A stretch of 55,063 bases of DNA from Acidobacteriaceae bacterium (GTDB lineage: Bacteria; Acidobacteriota; Terriglobia; Terriglobales; Acidobacteriaceae): assembly GCA_003138515.1 (NCBI GenBank), contig PLGG01000042.1:1-55063 (forward strand), read 5' to 3'. The notes under the pieces were generated by a model. It did not search any database and was not told the origin of the DNA. It worked only from the letters and a program-made list of their open reading frames with translations. Shown piece by piece: positions 44,976 through 53,007 of this stretch (within the stretch, counting starts at the first letter, position 1; each line of letters begins with the position of its first letter). The translations under genes were made by a program, and so were the position numbers.

Positions 44976-45524
44976 CTATTCGTCGTAGTGCAGCAGGCTG
45001 AAGACGTCATATTCTTTGAAGCGCTCGCGGCCTTTCAGGAAGTCGAGTTCGACGGCGAAGCCGAGCCCGGCGATTACGCCGCCCAACTGTTTCACCAACT
45101 GCACCGTGGCTTCCATGGTGCCGCCAGTGGCGAGCAGATCGTCCACCAGCACGACACTTTGTCCCGGCGCGATAGCGTCCGCGTGGATCTCGAGCGTGTC
45201 CGAGCCGTACTCGAGGTCGTAGGTGACGCGCACCACGGGTGCGGGCAACTTTCTAGGCTTTCTGACCGGAACAAAGCCGGCGTTGAGACGATAGGCCAGC
45301 GCGGGGCCGAAGATGAATCCGCGCGCCTCGATGCCCAGCACCAGGTCGATTTTGCGCGCAATGTAATGCGCGGCCAGCGCGTCGATGAGCTGCGCGAAGC
45401 CCGTCTTGTCCTTGAGCAGCGTGGTGATGTCGTAAAACAGAATCCCCGGCTTGGGAAAGTCCGGCACGGTGCGAACAAGTTTTTTCAAATCTTCTACGTC
45501 GATGGGCTTTACTGTCTCCGGCAT
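44976..45524 (-). CDS. apt: Adenine phosphoribosyltransferase
   Basis: Salvages adenine to AMP with PRPP; 182 residues. The PRPP motif [13 protein letters not shown], the conserved [13 protein letters not shown] and [10 protein letters not shown] are present. A heptamer array lies about 70-145 nt upstream and could vary expression. It converges with the response-regulator gene. Confidence 0.95.
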   Translation of the reverse strand: MPETVKPIDVEDLKKLVRTVPDFPKPGILFYDITTLLKDKTGFAQLIDALAAHYIARKIDLVLGIEARGFIFGPALAYRLNAGFVPVRKPRKLPAPVVRVTYDLEYGSDTLEIHADAIAPGQSVVLVDDLLATGGTMEATVQLVKQLGGVIAGLGFAVELDFLKGRERFKEYDVFSLLHYDE

Positions 45525-45592
45525 GGCGGTGCTTGACTCCAGTTCTCAATGATCGGTTGTCAGTGATCAGCTATCAGTTTATAGCCCGAAGG

Positions 45593-45666
45593 CAGGGAAC
45601 AGGGAACAGGGAACAGGGAACAGGGAACAGGGAACAGGGAACAGGGAACAGGGAACAGGGAACAGG
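45593..45666. repeat. Ten-copy perfect heptamer tandem repeat
   Basis: Ten uninterrupted copies of CAGGGAA (45593-45662) plus a partial CAGG. Located in the spacer between acyP and apt, upstream of apt. A likely site of strand-slippage length variation. Confidence 0.95.
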
Positions 45667-45783
45667 AAAAGAGGACTCGTCGGGTTCAGATTTGCCGGCC
45701 ACGGCGAAGCGTAGCGATTGTCGTAGCCGGAAATCACCGTCGCCAGAATCGCGGCGTTTTTCTAATCCCTGTTCCCTGCCTTT

Positions 45784-46065
45784 TCACCACGCCCCATCGA
45801 TCTGGAAAGAGTTGAGGTCTTTGGCTTCGCTCTCGGCAAGACTGTTCTCTACGATGCGGTCGACGCGGGCGCCACGCGGGCCGCGGCGGAGGCTGACGCG
45901 CAACTCGTCGAGGTTACCGGCGTCGCCTGCCGCCACGACCTCCACGTCGCCGTCCTCGGTATTGCGCACCCATCCGCGTAATTCGAGCTCGGCGGCCTCA
46001 CGCTGCACAAACCAGCGGAAGCCGACACCCTGCACCCGGCCTTGAATGAGGAAATGAAGAACCAT
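45784..46065 (-). CDS. acyP: Acylphosphatase
   Basis: A 93-residue enzyme hydrolysing acyl phosphates. The loop G-R-V-Q-G-V-G-F-R-W-F holds the substrate-binding Arg; the Asn in G-W-V-R-N-T-E-D-G-D-V-E is catalytic. Slightly longer than usual owing to a C-terminal extension. ATG 46065. Divergent from trpG across 135 nt. Confidence 0.93.
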   Translation of the reverse strand: MVLHFLIQGRVQGVGFRWFVQREAAELELRGWVRNTEDGDVEVVAAGDAGNLDELRVSLRRGPRGARVDRIVENSLAESEAKDLNSFQIDGAW

Positions 46066-46200
46066 GGAGACGGACCAAGGCCAGTGTTGCAGATGCGCGC
46101 GAGCGCGCGCAACCGTCCAACAGGGCTGGCCAGACGCGCGTCGCGGGGATCGATCCCGGCGACGGATATTGCCCCGTAGCGCGCTACACTGGGAATCACA

Positions 46201-46806
46201 ATGGTCTTTGTTCTCGACAACTACGACTCCTTCACCTACAACCTTGTCCAGTACCTGGGCGAGCTGGGCGCGGAGGTCGTGGTGCGGCGCAACGATGAGG
46301 TGACGCCGGAAGAGGTCGAGCGAATGAAGCCGGAGCGCATTTTACTTTCGCCTGGGCCGTGTACGCCGCAGGAGGCGGGAATTCTGGTGCCGCTCATCCG
46401 GCACATGGCGGGGAAGGCGCCGATTCTTGGCGTTTGCCTGGGCCACCAGGCGATCGGCGAGGCGTTCGGCGGCAAAGTCGTCCGCGCGCACACGCTGATG
46501 CACGGCAAGACCAGCGCGGTGGAGCACGACGGCAAGGGCATTTTTGGCGGACTGCCGACGCCGCTCACCTGCACGCGCTACCACTCGCTCATCGTGGAGC
46601 AGAAGTCGCTGCCGGCCGAGCTTGCCGTCACTGCGCACACGCACGAAGGCAATGGATCCGGTTCGAGCGGGCCGGGCGCAGGCAGGGAAACTGTCATCAT
46701 GGGCATTCGGCATCGCAGTTTGCCCGTCGAGGGTGTGCAGTTCCATCCCGAAAGCGTGCTCACCGAGGGTGGCCATCAGATGATCCGCAACTTTCTGGAC
46801 ATGTGA
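46201..46806 (+). CDS. trpG: Anthranilate/aminodeoxychorismate synthase glutamine amidotransferase
   Basis: A class I glutamine amidotransferase, 201 residues. Cys79 in [10 protein letters not shown] is the nucleophile; His and Glu of the triad are in [12 protein letters not shown]-terminal [10 protein letters not shown] is diagnostic of TrpG/PabA. It probably serves trpE at 48.6 kb, which is on the other strand; PabA use is also possible. TACACT lies 10 nt before the ATG with no Shine-Dalgarno. Three nt separate it from the next gene. Confidence 0.94.
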   Translation: MVFVLDNYDSFTYNLVQYLGELGAEVVVRRNDEVTPEEVERMKPERILLSPGPCTPQEAGILVPLIRHMAGKAPILGVCLGHQAIGEAFGGKVVRAHTLMHGKTSAVEHDGKGIFGGLPTPLTCTRYHSLIVEQKSLPAELAVTAHTHEGNGSGSSGPGAGRETVIMGIRHRSLPVEGVQFHPESVLTEGGHQMIRNFLDM

Positions 46807-46809
46807 TCG

Positions 46810-47997
46810 ATGCGCGCCGCCCTAAACGCCGCTTTGAACGCCGCTCTGAACCATTCGACCCGCCGCGCGAATTGGTTACGCTCGCCAAAGTTTGTTGCCG
46901 CGCTGGCCGTCTGCGCGATGTTTCTCGCGATCCTGTTTGCGGCATCGGCATCGTCGGCAGGTGCGCAGACACCGCCAACGCAGCCCCCGGCCACACCTCA
47001 ATCTGCTCCGGCGGCCCCAACCGCACCGGCAACCGCTCCCAACGGATCAGCCGCTCCGGCAGCCGCTCCCAGCGCGCCCGACGCGGCGCCGTCACAGCCG
47101 TCACCGCCAAGCGACGCGGCACCCACGTTCAGTTCTCCTCCATTGGCCATCGTTGCGCTGGACAAATCCATTCCCGGCGCGGCGCTTTCAGTGGACGGGC
47201 CCCTGCTGGCGCGGAACGGCAGGGCGTCCATCACGGGCAGCGGAACGATCACCGCCGGCGATGCGACGGCTCAGGTGACCTTGCCGTATCGTGGCACGAT
47301 GCACGTTTGCGCGTCGGGCACGGTGAAGCTGGCGACGGATTCAAGCGCACAATCTGGCGGAGTGGCGGGCGAAGTTCCGGGCCTGCTGATTGCGCTCGAT
47401 CACGGCGCAGTGGAGCTGAGCTTTGCGGCTAGCTCCGCGCGCGAGCGAAACGCCGACACGCTGCTCACACCATACTTCCGCATCATGATCGGCGGTCCGA
47501 ACCCGGCCGACCTCAAGGTCCGGCTGGGCGAGAACGGGGACACCTGCGTAGACAATGCGGGCGCTGACGCGCCTTATGTGGCAGTGACCAGCGTCTTCGA
47601 GGGCGGCATTTACCGCGTGCAGCCGGGGCAACGGGTGATGTTCGAGCACGGCAGCCTGCAAACGGTGGTGGATCAGGAGAAGGAGCCGTGCGGTTGCCCG
47701 CCGCCGTCCAAGTCCGAAGCCAATGAGTTTCCGCTGGCCGAGAGCGAGGGTTTGGCGCCGAAGTCTCCGCCCGCAACAGCCGCCAACCAGACCGCCGGAA
47801 GCGGCCAAGCCGCGACAACTTTGGTCTACGAGGGCAGCGGATCCGCCCCTCAGGCAGTCACGATTCCGCAGCCGCCAGCGTCGCCGGGCGCAACCGGGCC
47901 GGCAACTCGGGCGGCGCAAGCGCCGGGCGCGGAGAAGAAGCCTGGATTCTTCCGCAAGATCGGGCGTTTCTTCAAGCGCATCTTTGGCGCGGAGTGA
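46810..47997 (+). CDS. Membrane-anchored/secreted protein with cationic C-terminal helix
   Basis: A 395-residue protein of no recognised family. A tripled A-L-N-A motif opens the N-terminus (R-A-A-L-N-A-A-L-N-A-A-L-N), then a membrane helix or signal (about 32-57), then a Pro/Ala/Ser-rich stretch to about 110. A beta-rich FecR-like domain (about 110-285) has I-V-A-L-D-K-S-I-P-G and a late C-G-C. Another Pro/Ala/Gly linker leads to K-K-P-G-F-F-R-K-I-G-R-F-F-K-R-I-F, an amphipathic cationic helix. Translation is probably coupled to trpG (3 nt spacing), although the functions look unrelated. Confidence 0.72.
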   Translation: MRAALNAALNAALNHSTRRANWLRSPKFVAALAVCAMFLAILFAASASSAGAQTPPTQPPATPQSAPAAPTAPATAPNGSAAPAAAPSAPDAAPSQPSPPSDAAPTFSSPPLAIVALDKSIPGAALSVDGPLLARNGRASITGSGTITAGDATAQVTLPYRGTMHVCASGTVKLATDSSAQSGGVAGEVPGLLIALDHGAVELSFAASSARERNADTLLTPYFRIMIGGPNPADLKVRLGENGDTCVDNAGADAPYVAVTSVFEGGIYRVQPGQRVMFEHGSLQTVVDQEKEPCGCPPPSKSEANEFPLAESEGLAPKSPPATAANQTAGSGQAATTLVYEGSGSAPQAVTIPQPPASPGATGPATRAAQAPGAEKKPGFFRKIGRFFKRIFGAE

Positions 47998-48089
47998 AAA
48001 GACAAGGAACAGGGATCAGGGAACAGGGATCAGAAAAACGGACGCCGCGGCCCATCTCCGGCGTGCGCTCGATGGCGCTGGGTGATTTG

Positions 48090-48407
48090 TTACGGGTTCA
48101 ACTGTGGAAGCCCGCAAGGAATGCGCCGAATCACGTTACCCGGCTTGTCGAGCTGGAACATAAAGCTGCATTGCAACATGGCATTCCCTGTTGTGGCTCC
48201 CTGATAGACGTACACGGTTTTTGTTCCCGGCTGATACACGAGCAGTGAACTCGTTTCGTTGATTCCGGTGAGTTGAAATTCGACGTCGCCTCCACTCGAC
48301 TGGTTGCTCGACGCGTTTACCGTGCGGCCCGAGCCAAGCCAGAACCCCAAGGCTAGCACTCCGACGAGCGCCAGTCCGTTTCTCGTCCACTCCCACACTT
48401 TCCCCAT
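48090..48407 (-). CDS. Small exported or anchored protein
   Basis: A 105-residue protein. GGGGAGG five nt before fixes ATG 48407. A signal-anchor helix at about 10-27 (N-G-L-A-L-V-G-V-L-A-L-G-F-W-L-G-S) is followed by a beta-rich domain: V-E-F-Q-L-T-G-I, S-S-L-L-V-Y-Q-P-G-T-K-T-V-Y-V-Y, and two Cys (Q-C-S-F, P-C-G-L). The Y-V-Y-Q-G and F-Q-L-D-K-P-G segments are conserved-looking, but no family is recognised. Confidence 0.7.
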   Translation of the reverse strand: MGKVWEWTRNGLALVGVLALGFWLGSGRTVNASSNQSSGGDVEFQLTGINETSSLLVYQPGTKTVYVYQGATTGNAMLQCSFMFQLDKPGNVIRRIPCGLPQLNP

Positions 48408-48520
48408 TTCGTCCTCCCCATGCATTCGACAGCATTACAAAATGACGCAGGCTCCGCTCCCTCTGCTCACAAATCTCCGGTTGCGGCGTAAGGGAAGACA
48501 GCAGGGAACAAGAGATTGGA

Positions 48521-48582
48521 AGATCGGGGAATCGAGCAAGCAGAGAACTTCCCTCAGAGAATCGAATCCTGATCCCCGATCT
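48521..48582. repeat. 10-bp inverted repeat with 42-nt spacer
   Basis: AGATCGGGGA and TCCCCGATCT flank 42 nt in the gap between the small exported protein gene and the trpE 3' end. The arms resemble the GGGATCAG repeat family. Confidence 0.45.
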
Positions 48583-48589
48583 CTGGTCT

Positions 48590-50185
48590 TTACATCTCCC
48601 GCGCGCGCTCGATGGCGCGGATCACGGCTTGCGCTTTGTTGAGCGATTCCTGATGCTCGAGTTCGGGTACCGAGTCGGCGACGATTCCCGCGCCGGCCTG
48701 GACCGAGCCTTTGCCGCCAACGGACAGCATGGAGCGGATAGCGATGCAGGAGTCGAGGTTGCCGGAGAAGTCGGCATAGAGGACAGCACCGCCGTATGTC
48801 CCGCGACGTGCAGGCTCAAGCTCTTCGATGATCTCCATGGCGCGGACTTTCGGCGCGCCGGAGAGCGTGCCGGCAGGGAAGCAGGCGCGAAGCGCATCGA
48901 CAGCGGTCAGATCCGGACGCAGGCGGCCTTCAATCGCGCTCACGATGTGCATGATGTGGCTGTAGCGCTCGACGAACATCAGCTTGTCGACCTTGACGCT
49001 GCCGAAGCGGCTCACACGGCCCACGTCGTTGCGGCCCAGATCGACGAGCATGACGTGCTCGGCGCGCTCCTTTTCGTCGTGGAGCATTTCCTCGGCCAGC
49101 GCGTCGTCTTTGGCCTCGGTAGCGCCGCGGGGGCGTGAGCCGGCAATCGGCCGGTATTCGACTTTGCCCTGGTGAACGCGGACGAGCAACTCGGGCGACG
49201 ATCCCGCCAACTCCAGCGGCGGGCGGTCCTCCGGAACTTTCGACTTTTTGGACGAGATTCTTGCTGGCGCGGCCACCCTTGCGCCCAGCGGTCCTTCAGG
49301 AGCAAATCGAAGGAAGAACATGTAGGGGCTGGGGTTGACGGTGCGCAGCGCGCGATAGACCTGAAAGCTGTCTACGCCTGGCTCGACATCGAAGCGCTGC
49401 GAGATGACCACTTGAAAGGCATCGCCCGCGCGGATGTATTCCTTGGTGCGCTTGACCGCGGCCAGATAGTCCTTCTTCGCGGTGCGATGTCTTACTTTGA
49501 GTTTCGACGATTTGCCTCGCTTCTTGCGGTCCCCTTTGCGGTCCCTTTTGCGGTCCAAATCCGGAAGTGGTTGCGAAAGGCGCCTCTCCAGCCGGTCAAG
49601 ACGCTTGACGGCGTGGTCGTAGGCAGCAGCGGCGGCGCCCTTCGAGACGTTCGCCGTGACCACAAGCATGATCTCCTTGCGAACGTGATCGAAGGCGAGC
49701 ACTTCGTCGAAGAAGAGCAGGCAGGCGTCGGGGACGCGCAGCTCGTCTTTGGCCGACTCTGGCAGCCGCTCAATCTGGCGGACCGCGTCATAGGCAAAGA
49801 AGCCGACAGCTCCGGCGGTGAACGGAGGCAGTCCCTGCAGGCGCGCCGGCTTGTGGCCGCTGAGCGCGTCGCGAAGGACGGCAAAGATGTCGCCTTCAAT
49901 TTGCGTGGTCTTGCGGCCCTCGGTGATCGCGATCTGGCGTCCTCGGGCGACGATTCGTTTGAACGGCGTGAGGCCGATGAAGGTGTAACGGCCCACCTGC
50001 TCGCCGCCTTCAACCGATTCGAGCAGAAAGCACTCGCGCTCTGCCCACGCCGCGCGGAGAAAGGCCGAGACCGGCGTTTCCAGGTCGGCCAGGAGGGTGC
50101 GGCAAACGGGCACGAGGGTGTGCGTCCGGGCGAGGTCCAGAAACTCCTTGCGGCTGGGCTGGGCGGGTCGCGATGAGGCTTTCAC
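48590..50185 (-). CDS. trpE: Anthranilate synthase component I
   Basis: Makes anthranilate from chorismate and TrpG-derived ammonia; 531 residues. The N-terminal feedback domain has L-L-E-S-V-E-G-G-E, the tryptophan-sensing motif. The chorismate-binding domain shows A-G-S-R-P-R-G-A-T, D-L-G-R-N-D-V-G-R and A-C-F-P-A-G-T-L-S-G-A-P-K. A Lys/Arg/Asp-rich insertion (R-K-R-D-R-K-G-D-R-K-K-R-G-K) about residue 210 is unusual. GTG start; TACACT ends 6 nt upstream with no Shine-Dalgarno, suggesting a leaderless mRNA. Confidence 0.95.
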   Translation of the reverse strand: MKASSRPAQPSRKEFLDLARTHTLVPVCRTLLADLETPVSAFLRAAWAERECFLLESVEGGEQVGRYTFIGLTPFKRIVARGRQIAITEGRKTTQIEGDIFAVLRDALSGHKPARLQGLPPFTAGAVGFFAYDAVRQIERLPESAKDELRVPDACLLFFDEVLAFDHVRKEIMLVVTANVSKGAAAAAYDHAVKRLDRLERRLSQPLPDLDRKRDRKGDRKKRGKSSKLKVRHRTAKKDYLAAVKRTKEYIRAGDAFQVVISQRFDVEPGVDSFQVYRALRTVNPSPYMFFLRFAPEGPLGARVAAPARISSKKSKVPEDRPPLELAGSSPELLVRVHQGKVEYRPIAGSRPRGATEAKDDALAEEMLHDEKERAEHVMLVDLGRNDVGRVSRFGSVKVDKLMFVERYSHIMHIVSAIEGRLRPDLTAVDALRACFPAGTLSGAPKVRAMEIIEELEPARRGTYGGAVLYADFSGNLDSCIAIRSMLSVGGKGSVQAGAGIVADSVPELEHQESLNKAQAVIRAIERAREM

Positions 50186-50253
50186 AGCCTAAGTGTAACT
50201 GCCGGTGCGCGGTGAGCGCCGCAGTAACCGCGGCGCGGTCGAGGACCGGCGGC

Positions 50254-50646
50254 TCAAAAAACCTCAACCTGGGCCCGATGGCCGGGCGCTGCGGCAATGC
50301 GCCGATCCCGTGTGATCAAAGGGGCGTTCAACTCTTCCGCGAGCGCGACGTATGCTCCATCGTACGCGCTCAAATTTTGTCTGAGCCGCCAGATGCGCTT
50401 GAGCAGCAATCCCGGAGGATAGCGAGTAATGCTCAGGGCGCCCAAGTCCTCGATTGCCTCCTCGGCGCGCCTGCTCGCCAGGGTTCCGTCGCGCACAAGA
50501 CGCCGCAGAACGTGCGCAAACTCCACATCGAGCAGATGCACGGTATTCAAAGATTCCCTCTGGGCAAAAATCCGGTGCTCGATACGCTTTCCGGCAGGAG
50601 TTTGGAGCAGCCAGTCGATTGCCGCCGAGGCATCGAGAACAATCAT
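50254..50646 (-). CDS. PIN-domain (VapC-like) toxin
   Basis: A 130-residue PIN protein; Asp5 in M-I-V-L-D-A-S-A-A, Glu in L-D-V-E-F-A-H-V-L, Asp in S-A-Y-D-G-A-Y-V-A-L-A and Asp in L-I-T-R-D-R-R supply the metal site. A probable tRNA or mRNA ribonuclease. Its ATG overlaps the antitoxin stop (ATGA). It differs clearly from the other PIN toxin at 6.9 kb. Confidence 0.9.
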   Translation of the reverse strand: MIVLDASAAIDWLLQTPAGKRIEHRIFAQRESLNTVHLLDVEFAHVLRRLVRDGTLASRRAEEAIEDLGALSITRYPPGLLLKRIWRLRQNLSAYDGAYVALAEELNAPLITRDRRIAAAPGHRAQVEVF

Positions 50647-50873
50647 CGTTCCGCGCGCGCCTCGCGCAAAAGCGCCGGAGTGTCGAGGGCCGCCGAGAGC
50701 GGTTTGCGCGAATGCAAACGCTCGCGGAACTCAGCGAGAGTAGGGCGTTCGGCGATTTCCCGGAACTCCCCGAGCAAATAATCGGAAAGAGACATTCCCA
50801 CCGTCGCGGCTCTCACTTTGAGAGTACGGTGAAGAGCCTCGGGGACGTTTCGTACTTGAATCATCTTTGCCAT
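50643..50873 (-). CDS. Ribbon-helix-helix (FitA/VapB-like) antitoxin
   Basis: A 76-residue antitoxin. M-I-Q-V-R-N-V-P-E-A-L-H-R-T-L-K-V-R-A-A is an Arc-type ribbon-helix-helix N-terminus; the C-terminal half, rich in Arg and Leu, should wrap the toxin. The ATG lies 6 nt after a TATGCT -10 box with no Shine-Dalgarno, so a leaderless mRNA is likely. The promoter spacer holds a palindrome suited to autorepression. Confidence 0.9.
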   Translation of the reverse strand: MAKMIQVRNVPEALHRTLKVRAATVGMSLSDYLLGEFREIAERPTLAEFRERLHSRKPLSAALDTPALLREARAER

Positions 50874-50879
50874 GCTTCT

Positions 50880-50908
50880 AGCATAGTTGCATGTGCTGCA
50901 CATGTAAA
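50880..50908 (-). promoter_or_regulatory. Promoter with embedded operator of the second toxin-antitoxin pair
   Basis: On the minus strand TTTACA, exactly 17 nt, TATGCT, then 6 nt to the antitoxin ATG. The inverted repeat CATGTG-CTG-CACATG (50890-50904) lies in the spacer and reaches the -35. Confidence 0.75.
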
Positions 50909-51017
50909 GTCCCGCGATCCAGAGTGGCGCGGGCTGGAACCACACCCGTGCGGTTGGTTTCCTGGTCCTGCCTTTGCTAGCGGAATCCGGGCTGAGGCGT
51001 CGCAGTGAGCTGTGCGC

Positions 51018-51046
51018 TTGACGACGAACCCCGGTGGGCCTAGACT
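51018..51046 (+). promoter_or_regulatory. Sigma-70 promoter of gdhA
   Basis: TTGACG, a 17-nt spacer, TAGACT. Matches are 5/6 and 4/6. It predicts a ~185-nt 5' leader, in which I recognise no riboswitch. Confidence 0.6.
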
Positions 51047-51239
51047 CACTGAGGTTTGGACCAGCGGACGATTGCAGGCGAACCAGTTGCGGCCGCGAGA
51101 GAGCGAGAGAGCCCCGCGGCTTCGAGGAGCCGGACGCGAAAAACCAAAGGAAAATCGCTGCCTCGACTATATTCTTGAGAAGCGGAGCGTGATTCCGAAT
51201 CCGGAAGGCCAGCAGAACAGCGGGAGATGGAGACCAGAT

Positions 51240-52517
51240 ATGGCAACAGGAAATACCAGCGTCACTTTGGATCAGGAGATCAATCCCTGGGAGGCGCAAA
51301 GCGCGCGCTTCGATTTTGCCGCACGCAAGCTGAATCTCGATGAGGGACTTTGGAAGGTGTTGCGCTCGCCGTCGCGGGAGGTGATCGTTCACTTTCCCGT
51401 GGCCCTCGACAACGGCATGATCGACATGTTCACCGGTTTCCGCGTGCAGCACTCGATGGCGCGCGGGCCGTGCAAAGGCGGAATCCGCTACGCGCCGGAT
51501 GTAACGCTTGACGAGGTGCGCGCGCTGGCGAGCTGGATGACGTGGAAGTGTGCGGTGGTGAATATTCCTTTCGGCGGCGCCAAGGGCGGCATTATCTGCG
51601 AGCCCCACAATATGAGCAACGGCGAGTTGGAGCGCATGACGCGGCGCTACACTTCGGAGATCATCGAGTTTATCGGGCCGGAGAAAGATGTTCCCGCGCC
51701 GGACGTGAACACAAACGAACAAACCATGGCGTGGATTATGGACACCTACTCCATGCATATGCGCCAGACGGTGACCGGCGTGGTGACCGGCAAGCCGCTG
51801 AACATCGGCGGCTCGAAGGGGCGCATCGAGGCTACGGGGCGCGGAGTGGCGGTGGTGTGCACGGAGAGCCTGCGCCATCTGGACATGGACGTCGAGGGCT
51901 GTCGCGTCGTCATCCAGGGGTTCGGCAACGTGGGATCGAACGCAGCGCGCCTGATGCAGGAGCAGGGATTCAAGATTGTGGGTATCGCGGAGCGCGACGG
52001 CGGCTTGTACAACTCAGGCGGCATCGATATCCATCAACTGCTCGAGTACAAGTATCGCAATAATACGATTCTTGGATTCCGCGGCGGAGAGGCCACGCCC
52101 AGCGAGGAGCTGCTGGTGGCGGATTGCGAGATTCTGATCCCCGCGGCGACAGAGAACGTGATCACCAGCCGCAATGCGGATAAGGTGAAGGCGCGCATTA
52201 TTGTAGAGGGCGCCAACGGGCCCACCACCGCTGTTGCCGACGAGATCCTGTCGGAGAAGCGCATCTTCATTGTGCCTGACATTCTGGCCAACGCCGGAGG
52301 CGTGACCGCCAGCTACTTTGAGTGGGTGCAGGACCGACAGGGGTACTTCTGGAAAGAAGCGGTTGTGAACGAGCAACTGGAGACCATCCTGCGCGACAGC
52401 TTCGACGACGTGGTGCGCTACGCCGATGCGCACGACGTGAACAATCGCATCGCGGCCTACATGCTGGCGATCGATCGCGTGGCGTACACCATTAAGCAAC
52501 GCGGGTTTTACGCGTAG
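51240..52517 (+). CDS. gdhA: Glutamate dehydrogenase
   Basis: Interconverts glutamate and 2-oxoglutarate plus ammonia; 425 residues, the hexameric NAD(P)-type length of Bacillus RocG and archaeal enzymes. [11 protein letters not shown] and P-F-G-G-A-K-G-G-I carry substrate lysines (Lys79 and Lys115), and T-W-K-C-A-V-V the catalytic Lys103. The Rossmann motif is [13 protein letters not shown] 51240 follows a GGAG-containing leader. A strong terminator follows at 52538. Confidence 0.97.
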   Translation: MATGNTSVTLDQEINPWEAQSARFDFAARKLNLDEGLWKVLRSPSREVIVHFPVALDNGMIDMFTGFRVQHSMARGPCKGGIRYAPDVTLDEVRALASWMTWKCAVVNIPFGGAKGGIICEPHNMSNGELERMTRRYTSEIIEFIGPEKDVPAPDVNTNEQTMAWIMDTYSMHMRQTVTGVVTGKPLNIGGSKGRIEATGRGVAVVCTESLRHLDMDVEGCRVVIQGFGNVGSNAARLMQEQGFKIVGIAERDGGLYNSGGIDIHQLLEYKYRNNTILGFRGGEATPSEELLVADCEILIPAATENVITSRNADKVKARIIVEGANGPTTAVADEILSEKRIFIVPDILANAGGVTASYFEWVQDRQGYFWKEAVVNEQLETILRDSFDDVVRYADAHDVNNRIAAYMLAIDRVAYTIKQRGFYA

Positions 52518-52537
52518 CGCGTCCGGCGCGACTGAAC

Positions 52538-52578
52538 AACAGTGGCGGGGAAAGCGCAGAGCTTTTCCCGCCATTGTT
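52538..52578. terminator. Bidirectional terminator between gdhA and the cytochrome c gene
   Basis: An 18-bp stem (two G-T wobbles) with 5-nt loop GCAGA, T-rich on the plus strand (ATTGTTTT) and A/C-rich on the other side. Serves the convergent genes. Confidence 0.85.
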
Positions 52579-52593
52579 TTGCTCGCGGTCCCG

Positions 52594-53007
52594 TCAGTGG
52601 TGAGCCAAGGCCGCCGGCGGGCCATCGCGCGGCAGGCTGCGCAAAAACGCGATGAGCTGCCACCGTTCCGGCTCGGGCAGGGAACTCCAGGACGGCATTC
52701 CCTTGTGCAGGCTTCCGTTGCGGAGCAGCCACGCCAGTTCGCCTTCGGTTGCGTGCGCCACGCGTTCGCTGCGCAGGCTCGGCCGTCCGTGGCGTCCCTC
52801 CGCATCGCTGCCGTGGCACTTTGCGCAATTCTCTTCAAACAGCAATTTGCCGGCGGCGATCGCTTCCGGCCGGTCCGCGTAGGGGTTCACGCGCTGCCGG
52901 TCCGCTGGAGGAACCTTGCTCAGCCAAGAGCTTTCAGCAGCGACGAGAGCTACCGTGGAGATCGATAACAGAATCAAGGTTATCCACCAAGTTCTTGAAG
53001 TTCTCAT
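52594..53007 (-). CDS. Exported c-type cytochrome, single haem
   Basis: A 137-residue periplasmic electron carrier. Signal peptide residues 1-24. Haem attachment C-A-K-C-H at 61-65; Met104 in K-G-M-P-S-W is the likely sixth ligand. W-Q-L-I-A-F-L-R-S-L is the closing helix of class I cytochromes. AGGAGG supports ATG 53007, which overlaps the preceding gene by 4 nt (ATGA), so the two are cotranslated. Partner unknown. Confidence 0.92.
   Translation of the reverse strand: MRTSRTWWITLILLSISTVALVAAESSWLSKVPPADRQRVNPYADRPEAIAAGKLLFEENCAKCHGSDAEGRHGRPSLRSERVAHATEGELAWLLRNGSLHKGMPSWSSLPEPERWQLIAFLRSLPRDGPPAALAHH

Noticed and set aside
51012..51239. In-frame extension of gdhA upstream of ATG 51240
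   Set aside because: It contains the promoter and shows low-complexity Arg/Glu sequence absent from the family.
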